Shown here in pieces: positions 9,139 to 17,059 of a DNA stretch of 64,000 nt (positions are counted from its first letter, which is position 1; each line of letters opens with the position of its first letter). This DNA is from an uncultured Pelagibacteraceae bacterium (GTDB taxonomy: Bacteria > Pseudomonadota > Alphaproteobacteria > Pelagibacterales > Pelagibacteraceae), in NCBI GenBank assembly GCA_902572925.1, contig CACGHT010000003.1, forward strand, positions 1 through 64,000, written 5' to 3'. The translations under genes were made by a program, and so were the position numbers. The notes below the pieces were generated by a model. It did no database searches, was not told where the DNA came from, and was given only the letters and a program-made list of their open reading frames with translations.

Positions 9139-10338
9139 TTAATTATTATTTTTGGCTCTTTTCCTTGCAATGAGCTGTGTTAAAGAGTCTACCATGGTGT
9201 CTGAGGCCTTAAAGATATCTACATTTCTAAACTCATGAGAAAGATTTTTTTCTGGATTAGTTTTATCCTCAATAACAATTCCTTCATCTGGAGAGTTATT
9301 TTTAATGTAAATTAATAATAACCATTCATCGTCTGATGACTCGTCCCATTTAATAAAAACTTCTCCAGTTTCAAATCGTCTATCTATACATCGAAAAATA
9401 GACATGTCTCGTGTAATGTGTCTCTTATTTAGTTGAAATACTAAACTGCTTGCACTTCTGTAAAAACTTTCAAGTGCAAATTCAACTTTTTGTCTTGCTA
9501 ATGTATATTCCTTTTCTTTTTCTAATAAAGTTTCTCTATCTTCATCACCTTGAAGTTTAACACCTAGTGCCTCAACTCTTTCCTTGATTTTTTGATCTCT
9601 GAGTAATCTGTATTTTTCTTTTAATTTGTCGATTCTCTCTTGTAGCCCGGAATAATCTTCTCTTTTTTCTTTTAATGAAATTTTCTCAAGTTTTTCTAAT
9701 TCTTTGACTTCTCTTATTCTGAATTTTTCAATTTGTTTATCTAATCTTAATTGTTTTAAAAATTGTTTTTGCTTTTCAGCTTGTTCGATCCTTAAGAGCG
9801 CCTGTTCTTTTCTTAAAAATAATTTTATGTCTTTGGTTCTCTGTTTTTCTAGTCTTTCCTCTTCTTTTAGTGTTTGTTCCTTCAGCTTTAATCTTAAATT
9901 TTCTTCTTCTTCTCTCTTTTTTGCTTCCTCAATTTTTTCTTTTCTCTCTCTTTCAATTTTTTCTATTTTTATTCTTCTTTTTTCATCGGTTTTTAATATC
10001 TTGTAGTTAGAAATTGTTTCTGAAATTTTGTCAAAAAAACTCTGAATGCTTTTTTCCAAACCAAAATTAAATTTAAAGTTAAACTGAGGCTTAAGAGATA
10101 ATTGAAATTTAACTAGTTTTAAGACTAGGCTATCTTTCTGTTTTTTTTTTATTTTTGATTGGTAATTGACTTTTTTTGGTTTTTTAAACTTATCTTTTTT
10201 CTTTTTTTTAATTAACTTATTTTTTCTTTGTTTTTTTGAGCTTTTTTTAATTCTATTTATTTTTCTTTTAACTTTGGTAGCTTTTTTTTTCTTTTTAGTT
10301 TTTATATTTTTTTTTGATTTTTTTTGTTTTTTTTTCAT
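9139..10338 (-). CDS. Lys/Glu-rich coiled-coil protein with a C-terminal globular domain
   Basis: The 399-residue protein has three parts. Residues 1 to about 68 are extremely Lys-rich with almost no hydrophobic residues and should be disordered and strongly basic. Residues about 118-290 are a long, highly charged helix with Arg/Lys and Glu alternating, predicted coiled coil. The last about 110 residues look globular, with aromatic and hydrophobic residues (FRCIDRRFETGEVFIKWDES). No signal peptide or membrane segment is present. I recognise no enzyme motif; nucleic-acid or ribosome binding is possible from charge but unproven. It sits between cfa (29 bp upstream) and the small membrane protein (30 bp downstream), apparently in one operon. 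The globular end argues that this is a real gene and not an AT-rich artefact. Confidence 0.8.
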   Translation of the reverse strand: MKKKQKKSKKNIKTKKKKKATKVKRKINRIKKSSKKQRKNKLIKKKKKDKFKKPKKVNYQSKIKKKQKDSLVLKLVKFQLSLKPQFNFKFNFGLEKSIQSFFDKISETISNYKILKTDEKRRIKIEKIERERKEKIEEAKKREEEENLRLKLKEQTLKEEERLEKQRTKDIKLFLRKEQALLRIEQAEKQKQFLKQLRLDKQIEKFRIREVKELEKLEKISLKEKREDYSGLQERIDKLKEKYRLLRDQKIKERVEALGVKLQGDEDRETLLEKEKEYTLARQKVEFALESFYRSASSLVFQLNKRHITRDMSIFRCIDRRFETGEVFIKWDESSDDEWLLLIYIKNNSPDEGIVIEDKTNPEKNLSHEFRNVDIFKASDTMVDSLTQLIARKRAKNNN

Positions 10339-10367
10339 TGCTGAGAGGAAATGACCCTATCAATAAT

Positions 10368-11555
10368 TTATTGATAAATATAGTCTCTAGTCACAGGTGT
10401 TGAACTATAATTTTTAGTAAGTTGAAATTGATATACAACTTGATCTCCCCACTTGAATGCCATTTCACAACCAGCAAGATAAAATTCCCACATTCTAAAA
10501 AATTTTTCGTCAAACATTTGGATAATTTTCTCTTTATTCTTTAAACAATTTTCTTTCCAATGTCTCAAAGTATGTGAGTAATGAAGCCTTAAAACCTCAA
10601 TATCAGTCACTATTAATCCAGCTTTTTCAATGGGGTTGGTTACTTCGCTTAAACTTGGAGTATAACCACCAGGAAAAATATATTTCGTGATCCATGGATG
10701 AGGATCTCTTGGAGGATTTACAGATCCAATGGTGTGTATCAGTGAAACCCCATCCTCTTTCAACATTTTTTCGATTTGTTTGAAAAATTTTTTATAAAAT
10801 TTCCTTCCAACATGTTCAAACATCCCAACACTTACAATTCTATCAAATTTTTCATTCAACTCTCTATAATCCATTAGTTTGAACTTTACTTGATTCTCTA
10901 AATTCAGTTCTTTAGCTTTTTGGGTACAATAATTAAGTTGGTTCTCTGATAAAGTAATACCTGTCACTTCACATTGAGCACTTTTGGCTATATCGATGGC
11001 AAGTGAACCCCAGCCACATCCAATATCTAAAACTTTTTGATTGGGTTTTATATTTAATTTTTTAATTATGTGTTGAATTTTATTATTTTGAGCTGTTTCT
11101 AAACTATCGTTTTCATTTTTAAAATACGCACAAGAATATTGTCTCTTCGGATCTAAAAATAAGTCATACAAGTCGTCTTTAATATCATAGTGGTGAGATA
11201 CATTCATTTTGGATTTTTTAATAAAATTAAAGTTAGTTAAATATCTATATGATCCCCTTAATCTATTAATTAAATAACTGAAAAAGTTTAATTCTCCCCT
11301 TCCAAAATTCATTAATGCAAGATCTAAAAAATCGGTAAGAGTGCCGTTTTCAATTACAATTTCACCATTAGTATATGCCTCACCAAAATATAAATCAGGA
11401 TGGAATAACAATTTATAATGAAGATTTTTATTTAAAATTTTTAACTTAATAGGGTTATTGTCTGGTTGACCTATAATGTAATCTTTAGAATTAGCATCAG
11501 TTAATACAAAACCACCTTTTTTAAAAACTTTATTAAGAAATCTTGCTAATTGCAT
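10368..11555 (-). CDS. cfa: Cyclopropane-fatty-acyl-phospholipid synthase
   Basis: This enzyme transfers a methylene group from S-adenosylmethionine to the double bond of unsaturated acyl chains in membrane phospholipids. The SAM-binding loop VLDIGCGWGSLAID lies near residue 175, and downstream come GMFEHVG, a FPGGYTPSL motif and LRHWKENC, all typical of the Cfa family. The length of 395 residues is usual. The N-terminal about 100 residues form the lipid-binding domain. It starts one base past the stop of the DHDPS-family gene and is followed after 29 bp by the Lys/Glu-rich gene, so it is part of a four-gene leftward unit. Related SAM-dependent fatty acid methyltransferases share the fold, so the exact product is not certain. 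Confidence 0.93.
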   Translation of the reverse strand: MQLARFLNKVFKKGGFVLTDANSKDYIIGQPDNNPIKLKILNKNLHYKLLFHPDLYFGEAYTNGEIVIENGTLTDFLDLALMNFGRGELNFFSYLINRLRGSYRYLTNFNFIKKSKMNVSHHYDIKDDLYDLFLDPKRQYSCAYFKNENDSLETAQNNKIQHIIKKLNIKPNQKVLDIGCGWGSLAIDIAKSAQCEVTGITLSENQLNYCTQKAKELNLENQVKFKLMDYRELNEKFDRIVSVGMFEHVGRKFYKKFFKQIEKMLKEDGVSLIHTIGSVNPPRDPHPWITKYIFPGGYTPSLSEVTNPIEKAGLIVTDIEVLRLHYSHTLRHWKENCLKNKEKIIQMFDEKFFRMWEFYLAGCEMAFKWGDQVVYQFQLTKNYSSTPVTRDYIYQ

Positions 11556-11556
11556 T

Positions 11557-12441
11557 TTATGCTGCCAAAGTTGATTTGCTATAAAACTCTAAGTCATTTA
11601 ATCTACTCATTAATTCCTTTTCTTCATTTCGATTTAAGAGACTTAGTGGTGGTAAAATATTTTTATATATTTTGTCATTTTGAGCACAGTAAGTATGTAA
11701 ACCTGAAATAAGATTATATTTGTCAAAAGTGCTTCTTACATCACATAACTTATCATTATATAACTGCTTTTTTTTTGAAAAAAAATCATCATAAACCTTC
11801 CTGGATAATTCTGCTGTAACGTTGCATGTTGCAGTTATTATACCAGAACACCCTAATTCCAAACCTTTTAACAATTTAGTCTCTGAACCTGGTAAAATAG
11901 AAAAATTTTTAAGCTTTAAATTTTCATACAAATTATAAGAGCTGTCTTTTACTCCAATTATTTGTTCTGGAAATTTATTAACGAGTGTTTCTACACACTG
12001 CGAACTAAATTTATAACCACTTAGTTTTTCAAAATTATAAAGAATAATTTTACAATCTGGCACAGAATTAATTATTCTAGAATAAAAATCCAAAACCTCT
12101 GTATCACCGTAACTATAATAAGCGGGAGGCATAATTAAAAATTTATTTAGGTTCAATGAAATTGCTATCTTCATAAAATTTATCGTTTCACCTAAAGAGT
12201 TTAGACCTGTACCAATTATATGTTTATCCTGATATTTGTTTTTTGAAAGATTGTTAATTAAGTTAATTTTTTCTGAAATAGGTATTAATTGAGATTGACC
12301 TGTGCTGCCAAATATTACCGTGCCATGACAACCTTGATCGATAAGCTTCTCAGCATGCATTATTGTTTTTTCAACATTCAGGCTTAAATCATTGTTAAGC
12401 ACTGACATTGAAGCAGCAAAAATTCCACTTATTTTTGTCAT
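11557..12441 (-). CDS. Dihydrodipicolinate synthase/N-acetylneuraminate lyase family aldolase
   Basis: This is a class I aldolase with a TIM barrel. The Schiff-base lysine is in IIGVKDSS near residue 160, the conserved tyrosine is in ILYNF near residue 133, and the pyruvate carboxylate-binding loop is FGSTGQS near residue 45. The usual YNxP is replaced by Tyr-Asn-Phe-Glu, and the second Thr of the GTTG loop is present as Ser-Thr. Because of these differences and its position next to cfa, away from lysine genes, I would not call it DapA. It probably condenses or cleaves a pyruvate-derived keto acid. The length of 294 residues is normal. Confidence 0.8.
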   Translation of the reverse strand: MTKISGIFAASMSVLNNDLSLNVEKTIMHAEKLIDQGCHGTVIFGSTGQSQLIPISEKINLINNLSKNKYQDKHIIGTGLNSLGETINFMKIAISLNLNKFLIMPPAYYSYGDTEVLDFYSRIINSVPDCKIILYNFEKLSGYKFSSQCVETLVNKFPEQIIGVKDSSYNLYENLKLKNFSILPGSETKLLKGLELGCSGIITATCNVTAELSRKVYDDFFSKKKQLYNDKLCDVRSTFDKYNLISGLHTYCAQNDKIYKNILPPLSLLNRNEEKELMSRLNDLEFYSKSTLAA

Positions 12442-12489
12442 AATAAAAATTTATATAAAAATATACTCAGTAAAGTTTATAAATACTAT

Positions 12490-13452
12490 ATGAAAATATT
12501 AGCAGTTCAGAGCAGAATGGGTATTGGAGATACCGTAATTTTCTTACCATTTATAAAGGCTTTGTCCAAAAAATTTAATTCACCAATAAATATATTGGTA
12601 AAAGAAAATTCAAAAGCTAATCAATATTTACACCAAACAAAATATATTGATAAAATTCTCATCCTAGAAAGAGATAATAAAACGAATAATAGGCATGGTG
12701 GTTTTTTTGGTATTTTTAAATTAGCAACCGATTTAAAAAAATATAAGTTCGATAAAATTTTTATTTTTAATTCATCTTTAAGATTTAACTTAATTGCTAA
12801 AATATCAGGTATTCCACAAATTTACCAATATCCATTGTTCGCAAAAAACAAACAACACATAATTGAGGCTCCTAAAAAATTTTTAAAAGAAAATTTAGAT
12901 CTAGACATTAATGAAGATCCTGAAGTACAAATTGATAATGATTCAATCTCTAAAGCAGCACAAAAGTTTCAAATAGATAAAAATACTACAAATATTCTCT
13001 TAGGTATAGGTGGTTCTGGACCTACAAAAAGAATTCCTGCAAAAACTTTTTTAAGTGTAATTGATAAAATATCAAATATAAAAAATTCCAAATTTTTTCT
13101 TGCAACAGGTAAAACAAATGAGGAACAGGAAATATTAAATGAAATTTTGCAGTCTAAATTTAAAAATTCTTGCACTCGTCTAGATAATTTAACGATTAGC
13201 GAAATTTTACCGTTAATTAAGTGTTGCAATATATCTATTTGTAACGACTCAAGCTTTAGTCATTTATCATCAGCTTTAGGAGTTAAAACAATCACATTAA
13301 TGGCTGATACTCCCTTGATTTATGGAAATTATAGTACAAAAATGTTTCCAATAATTCCAGAAGGAGAAAGAACGGTATCACATAAGTCTTTAGGTAAAGA
13401 AAAAATAGATCCACAAAAAATTTTTGAAAAATTTATAGAAATCGTAAACTAA
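12490..13452 (+). CDS. Glycosyltransferase family 9 (heptosyltransferase-like)
   Basis: The N-terminus ILAVQSRMGIGDTVIFLPFIKAL is the conserved start of ADP-heptose:LPS heptosyltransferases, and the C-terminal half has LLGIGGSGPTKRIPAKTF and SICNDSSFSHLSSALG, which match the nucleotide-sugar binding region of GT9. It probably adds a sugar to the lipopolysaccharide core at the cytoplasmic face of the inner membrane. The 320-residue length is typical. It is divergent from the aldolase gene (48-bp gap) and its stop overlaps that of the J-domain gene by 4 bp. The exact acceptor and donor are not readable. Confidence 0.85.
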   Translation: MKILAVQSRMGIGDTVIFLPFIKALSKKFNSPINILVKENSKANQYLHQTKYIDKILILERDNKTNNRHGGFFGIFKLATDLKKYKFDKIFIFNSSLRFNLIAKISGIPQIYQYPLFAKNKQHIIEAPKKFLKENLDLDINEDPEVQIDNDSISKAAQKFQIDKNTTNILLGIGGSGPTKRIPAKTFLSVIDKISNIKNSKFFLATGKTNEEQEILNEILQSKFKNSCTRLDNLTISEILPLIKCCNISICNDSSFSHLSSALGVKTITLMADTPLIYGNYSTKMFPIIPEGERTVSHKSLGKEKIDPQKIFEKFIEIVN

Positions 13453-13952
13453 GAAATATCATTTAAAACGATATCTTTGGCTTCGTTGACTATTGATGAT
13501 AATCTGGCAGTTTCTGGAGAAACATCTGGATGAATTTTTTTTTGTATTTTTATATATGCTTTATTTACATCCTCTTTGCTAATTTTTTTATTCATATCTA
13601 AATTTAAAATTTTGTATGCCTCTGAAACTGATATAGACGAAACGTTATTAGTACCTGCTTGGTTAAAAGAAAAGCGACCAGATCTTCTTAATGTCTGAAT
13701 AAGTCTAAAAAGAGAAATTAATTGGAAAATAGATAAACCTTTTAATTTTAATAAAGCTAGACTTGCCAAAGTAAGAGGTAAGGTTAATAAAAATTTTCCA
13801 CCAATAGCAAACAAGACTGCTAAAGCAATTAATCCTAATATAATTAAAAATCTTAGACCTTTTGAAATTTTTCTAGATGAAATGTTGGTTATTAGACGTA
13901 ATAAAAAATAAAAAATGGTTAATATAACCACTGTATAAATTATTATATTCAT
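13449..13952 (-). CDS. Membrane-anchored J-domain (DnaJ-like) protein
   Basis: The protein has an N-terminal hydrophobic helix, a second hydrophobic region around residues 35-65, and a C-terminal J domain with the HPD motif (KKIHPDVSPETA). Proteins of this layout recruit DnaK to the membrane, like the Pam18/Tim14 type of J-protein. The longest frame begins at a GTG at 13979, which would overlap the start of the divergent oligopeptidase gene. I prefer the ATG at 13952 (167 residues), which begins directly before the hydrophobic helix and leaves a 14-bp gap. Its stop overlaps that of the glycosyltransferase by 4 bp. The DnaK partner is inferred from the HPD motif. Confidence 0.85.
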   Translation of the reverse strand: MNIIIYTVVILTIFYFLLRLITNISSRKISKGLRFLIILGLIALAVLFAIGGKFLLTLPLTLASLALLKLKGLSIFQLISLFRLIQTLRRSGRFSFNQAGTNNVSSISVSEAYKILNLDMNKKISKEDVNKAYIKIQKKIHPDVSPETARLSSIVNEAKDIVLNDIS

Positions 13953-13966
13953 ATATTTTTGATCTA

Positions 13967-16048
13967 ATGAAAATACCACAACTTAAAAAAAAACCAGAGC
14001 TTAAATCTTGTCACAATACCACATGGGAAGATAATTATAGTTGGATCCATCAGGATAATATTCTTGAGGTTTTAAAAGATAGTTCCAAGCTACTTCCAGA
14101 TGTAAGGAAATATCTTGAAGAAGAAAATAATTTTACAGAACATAATTTAAAAGACACAAAGAAATATCAGAAAATCTTATTTGATGAAATTAAAGGTAGA
14201 ATAAAATTAGATGATGAATCATTAAAATTTAAAGACAAAGAATATGAATATTGGACTAAAACAACTGCGGTAGGAAATTATTCAATAAAACTTAGAAAAA
14301 AAATTGGAAGTGATACTGTTGAAGAATTTTGGAATGGTGATTTAGAAAAAGAGAGATTAAAAACTGAATATTTCGGTGTAGGTGATTTAGAGGTAAGCTA
14401 TAATGATAAACTTTTAGGTTATTCTTTAGACTTAAAAGGATCTGAATATTATACAATTTACATAAGAAATATTACCTCAGGAAAATTAGTCACTGAGAAA
14501 ATAGAAGAAACAAGTGGAAGTATTACTTTTAGTTTGGACGATCAATATTTTTTTTATTCAAAGCTTGATGAATTTCACAGACCCAGAAAAATATTTAGAC
14601 ACAAAATTGGATCCTCAGCCAAAGATGATGAGCTGATTTTCGAGGAGAAAAGTGAAGCATTTACTGTGGGCATAAGTTTAAGTTCAGATGAAAAATATTT
14701 TTTTATAACAACATCAGATCATAATACGTCCGAACAATACTACTTCGAGGTAACAGAAAAAAATCCAGAGCCAAAATTAATTAAAAAAAGAAAAAAAGGT
14801 GTAATTTATTCAATCAATTCTTGGGGTGGATATTTTTATTGTCATACTAATGACGATGCAGAGGATTTTAAAATTGAAAAATGTGATGATTTATCAAATC
14901 AAAAGTGGGAAATTTATATAGCTGCCAAAGAAGAGGTTTTAATTGGAGGATTAATATTTTTAAATGATTGGATTATCAGAGGGGAAAAATCAAATGCATT
15001 GGGAAAATTATTTGTAAGAAATAAACAAACAGGGATTGAGGAAGAATTAAAATTTACTGACGAATCTGTAATTGTGCCCAGTGTTTCATTGATGCAAAGA
15101 AATAAAAATACTGACTCAGTTTACTTGTCATATTCATCACCTAAAACACCAGGAAAGACTTATTTATATAATTTAAAAACAAAAGAAAAAAAATTAGTAA
15201 AAGAACAAGAAATCCCATCTGGTCATAATCCAGATGACTATATAGTTGAAAGATTGGATTGCCCTTCTCATGATGGAAGATTAGTTCCTATTACAATAAC
15301 CAGACATAAAAAAACAAAAATTAATGGATCTGCAAATTTACTTTTATATGGATATGGATCATATGGAAGTTCAATAACTCCAGATTTTTCCTCAAGTAGA
15401 TTGAGTTTAATTGACAGAGATATTATATGGGTAACTGCACATATTAGAGGGGGAATGGAGAGAGGAATGAAATGGTGGAAAGAAGGAAAGCTTCTTAACA
15501 AAAAAAATACTTTTGAAGATTACATCCACGTAGCAAAGTTTTTGATTGAAAAAGGATATTCATCGAAAGGAAAAATAATTGGTATGGGCGGATCGGCTGG
15601 TGGTTTATTAATGGGAGCAGTAGTTAATCAATCCCCAGAATTATTTCTTGGAATTGTTATGGCTGTACCGTTTGTTGACTCATTAACAACTAACTTGGAT
15701 CATTCTTTGCCTCTCACTGTTGGAGAATTTGATGAATTCGGAAATGCAAAAGATAAAAAAGACCATTTTGATTATATTTATTCTTATGCCCCATATAATA
15801 ATATTAAAAAAATGGATTACCCTCACATGTTAATTACCACGAGCTTAAGCGATAATAGAGTATTATTTGATGAACCAGCAAAATTTACAGCCAAACTTAG
15901 AGATTTAAAAACTGATAATAAATTGCTTTTGTTGAAGACTGAAATGAACGCAGGTCACGGAGGTAAGTCAGGTAGAGATGGTGCCATCGAAGAAATAGCT
16001 TTTGACTACGCGTTTATTTTAAAGATTTCTGAAAAAATTAAAATTTGA
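13967..16048 (+). CDS. ptrB: Oligopeptidase B-like serine peptidase (family S9A)
   Basis: Oligopeptidase B cleaves short peptides after Arg or Lys in the cytoplasm. The 693-residue protein has a long N-terminal beta-propeller domain and a C-terminal alpha/beta-hydrolase domain. The nucleophile Ser543 is in GMGGSAGGLLMG, the acid is expected in the SDNRV segment near residue 627, and the histidine is in NAGHGGKSGR near residue 665. The preceding YGSYGSS and HIRGGMERGMKWWKEGK segments are typical of the family. The start ATG lies 14 bp from the divergent J-domain gene. It carries no signal peptide. It appears to be a single gene; the downstream Hsp20 gene has its own promoter. Confidence 0.93.
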   Translation: MKIPQLKKKPELKSCHNTTWEDNYSWIHQDNILEVLKDSSKLLPDVRKYLEEENNFTEHNLKDTKKYQKILFDEIKGRIKLDDESLKFKDKEYEYWTKTTAVGNYSIKLRKKIGSDTVEEFWNGDLEKERLKTEYFGVGDLEVSYNDKLLGYSLDLKGSEYYTIYIRNITSGKLVTEKIEETSGSITFSLDDQYFFYSKLDEFHRPRKIFRHKIGSSAKDDELIFEEKSEAFTVGISLSSDEKYFFITTSDHNTSEQYYFEVTEKNPEPKLIKKRKKGVIYSINSWGGYFYCHTNDDAEDFKIEKCDDLSNQKWEIYIAAKEEVLIGGLIFLNDWIIRGEKSNALGKLFVRNKQTGIEEELKFTDESVIVPSVSLMQRNKNTDSVYLSYSSPKTPGKTYLYNLKTKEKKLVKEQEIPSGHNPDDYIVERLDCPSHDGRLVPITITRHKKTKINGSANLLLYGYGSYGSSITPDFSSSRLSLIDRDIIWVTAHIRGGMERGMKWWKEGKLLNKKNTFEDYIHVAKFLIEKGYSSKGKIIGMGGSAGGLLMGAVVNQSPELFLGIVMAVPFVDSLTTNLDHSLPLTVGEFDEFGNAKDKKDHFDYIYSYAPYNNIKKMDYPHMLITTSLSDNRVLFDEPAKFTAKLRDLKTDNKLLLLKTEMNAGHGGKSGRDGAIEEIAFDYAFILKISEKIKI

Positions 16049-16051
16049 TAT

Positions 16052-16080
16052 CTTGAAAAAAAACGAATAACTCCCATATA
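16052..16080 (+). promoter_or_regulatory. RpoH (sigma-32) heat-shock promoter of hsp20
   Basis: CTTGAAA at 16052-16058 and CCCATATA at 16073-16080, with 17 bp between CTTG and CCCATAT, match the alphaproteobacterial RpoH pattern CTTG-N17/18-CYTATNT with one substitution. The predicted transcript would start near 16087 and give a leader of about 56 nt before the Hsp20 start codon. Confidence 0.8.
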
Positions 16081-16086
16081 TAAGAT

Positions 16087-16142
16087 GTTGGTCGCCTAAT
16101 GGGGCTAACAATAAATAAACTTGCTTAACAAAGGAGGATATT
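16087..16142 (+). promoter_or_regulatory. ROSE-like RNA thermometer in the hsp20 leader
   Basis: CTTGCTT (16120-16126) can pair with the Shine-Dalgarno stretch AAGGAGG (16131-16137) across an AACA loop, with one G opposite G (16123 and 16134) flanked by pairs. A UUGCU strand opposing AGGA with a G-G mismatch is the hallmark of the ROSE thermometer of rhizobial and enterobacterial small heat-shock genes. A second, imperfect upstream hairpin can form between 16088-16096 and 16103-16111. The leader should hide the ribosome site at low temperature. Folding was done by eye. Confidence 0.75.
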
Positions 16143-16589
16143 ATGACAAGTAAGGATTTATCTATATTCAACTCACTAAGACCTTTTTCAATTGGCTTTG
16201 ACGATATGTTTGACCAATTTGAAAATATGCTTGGTAACGGTTCTTTGACTATGCAGTCAAACTACCCACCTTATAACATCAGAAAAACTGGTAAAGATAA
16301 TTATGCAATCGAAGTTGCTTTAGCTGGTTTTAATAAAAACGATGTTGAAGTTGAGTTTGAAGATAATTTATTAACTGTAAGAACTAAACAAGTTAATAAA
16401 TCAGAAAATAATAATGCTGATGGAGAAATAATTCATAAAGGTATTTCTCAAAGACAATTTGCTAGATCATTTACTATAGCTGATGATGTAAAAGTAAATG
16501 GTGCTGAATTAAAAGATGGTCTTTTAACAATATCTTGTGAAAGAATTGTTCCTGAGCATAAAAAAAGAAAACTTATTGAAATTAAATAA
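16143..16589 (+). CDS. Small heat-shock protein Hsp20/IbpA family
   Basis: This 148-residue chaperone binds unfolded proteins and holds them for refolding by DnaK and ClpB. The N-terminal arm (LSIFNSLRPFSIGFDDMFDQFENM) resembles IbpA and HspA of rhizobia. The alpha-crystallin domain follows from about residue 40 (YPPYNIRKTG), with VALAGFNKNDVEVEF in its centre and the C-terminal LKDGLLTI strand. The tail has an IVPEHKKRK segment, with the residues Ile-Val in place of the usual I-x-I type anchor. A strong AGGAGG ribosome site lies 6 bp before the ATG and can be masked by the leader hairpin. It is controlled by an RpoH promoter and probably by an RNA thermometer. Confidence 0.96.
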   Translation: MTSKDLSIFNSLRPFSIGFDDMFDQFENMLGNGSLTMQSNYPPYNIRKTGKDNYAIEVALAGFNKNDVEVEFEDNLLTVRTKQVNKSENNNADGEIIHKGISQRQFARSFTIADDVKVNGAELKDGLLTISCERIVPEHKKRKLIEIK

Positions 16590-16601
16590 GTATACCTTGC
16601 T

Positions 16602-16622
16602 TGCGGAGATAAATTCTCCGCA
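16602..16622. terminator. Hairpin between convergent hsp20 and lipoprotein genes
   Basis: TGCGGAGA (16602-16609) and TCTCCGCA (16615-16622) form a perfect eight-pair GC-rich stem with a 5-nt loop in the 38-bp space between two convergent genes. There is no long T-tract on either side, so it may work weakly as a bidirectional terminator or protect transcript ends. Confidence 0.6.
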
Positions 16623-16627
16623 GGTAA

Positions 16628-16933
16628 TCAAAAGCAACCGTTAGAAACAAATCCAATAACAATCAATTTTGCGTTTACTTCAAATCTTCTTTCACAAGGT
16701 ATTCCGTATTTTTTTGTGTTATAAACTAAAATTAAATTTCCTTTTTCATTTTTAAAATCTTCATCTGGGCTACCTAAACTGCTTTTTAAATCCTGAGAGG
16801 ACTTACCTATGAATGTACTTAATTTTTTATTTTCCTTCTCGACAATAGCGTCAGTTTTTTGCTTAATTGTCTGACAACCCAATAAAGAAAACATTATAAA
16901 TACACTCAAAATTGAGATCTTAATTTTTTTCAT
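16628..16933 (-). CDS. Small outer-membrane-type lipoprotein
   Basis: The 101-residue protein begins with a lipoprotein signal peptide ending in the lipobox LLGC (Cys at residue 20), so it should be lipid-modified and exported. The mature part, with FIGKSSQDLKSSLGSPDE, then a LVYNTKKYGIPC strand and a final VSNGCF, resembles the short SmpA/BamE-like fold in which a helix and GxP turn precede beta strands. Two further Cys in the C-terminal half could form a disulfide. I cannot name the exact family. It is convergent to hsp20 and divergent from the purine permease. Confidence 0.75.
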   Translation of the reverse strand: MKKIKISILSVFIMFSLLGCQTIKQKTDAIVEKENKKLSTFIGKSSQDLKSSLGSPDEDFKNEKGNLILVYNTKKYGIPCERRFEVNAKLIVIGFVSNGCF

Positions 16934-17006
16934 AACTTTATAATAACAACGTAATTATGGCATAAATATAAACTTGTGAGTTGAAAATTGTTAATAAGAA
17001 TTAGTT

Positions 17007-17035
17007 TTGACGGGTAATACAAGAAAGAATCAAAT
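17007..17035 (+). promoter_or_regulatory. Possible sigma-70 promoter of the purine permease gene
   Basis: TTGACG at 17007-17012 is followed after 17 bp by TCAAAT at 17030-17035. The -35 box is good and the -10 box is weak. It would give a short leader ending in the AGGAGG ribosome site at 17050-17055. I see no guanine or adenine riboswitch in the 126-bp region. Confidence 0.35.
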
Positions 17036-17059
17036 ATTTTGCGATTTATAGGAGGATAA

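Noticed and set aside
9704-10354. Two Phe/Ser/Leu-rich + strand frames that look like membrane proteins
   Set aside because: They are antisense shadows of the Lys/Glu-rich gene: AAA/GAA codons read backwards give TTT/TTC. The minus-strand frame has a folded C-terminal part and operon spacing.
16934-17059. Purine riboswitch before the purine permease gene
   Set aside because: I looked for the conserved loop and junction bases of the guanine/adenine aptamer and did not find them.
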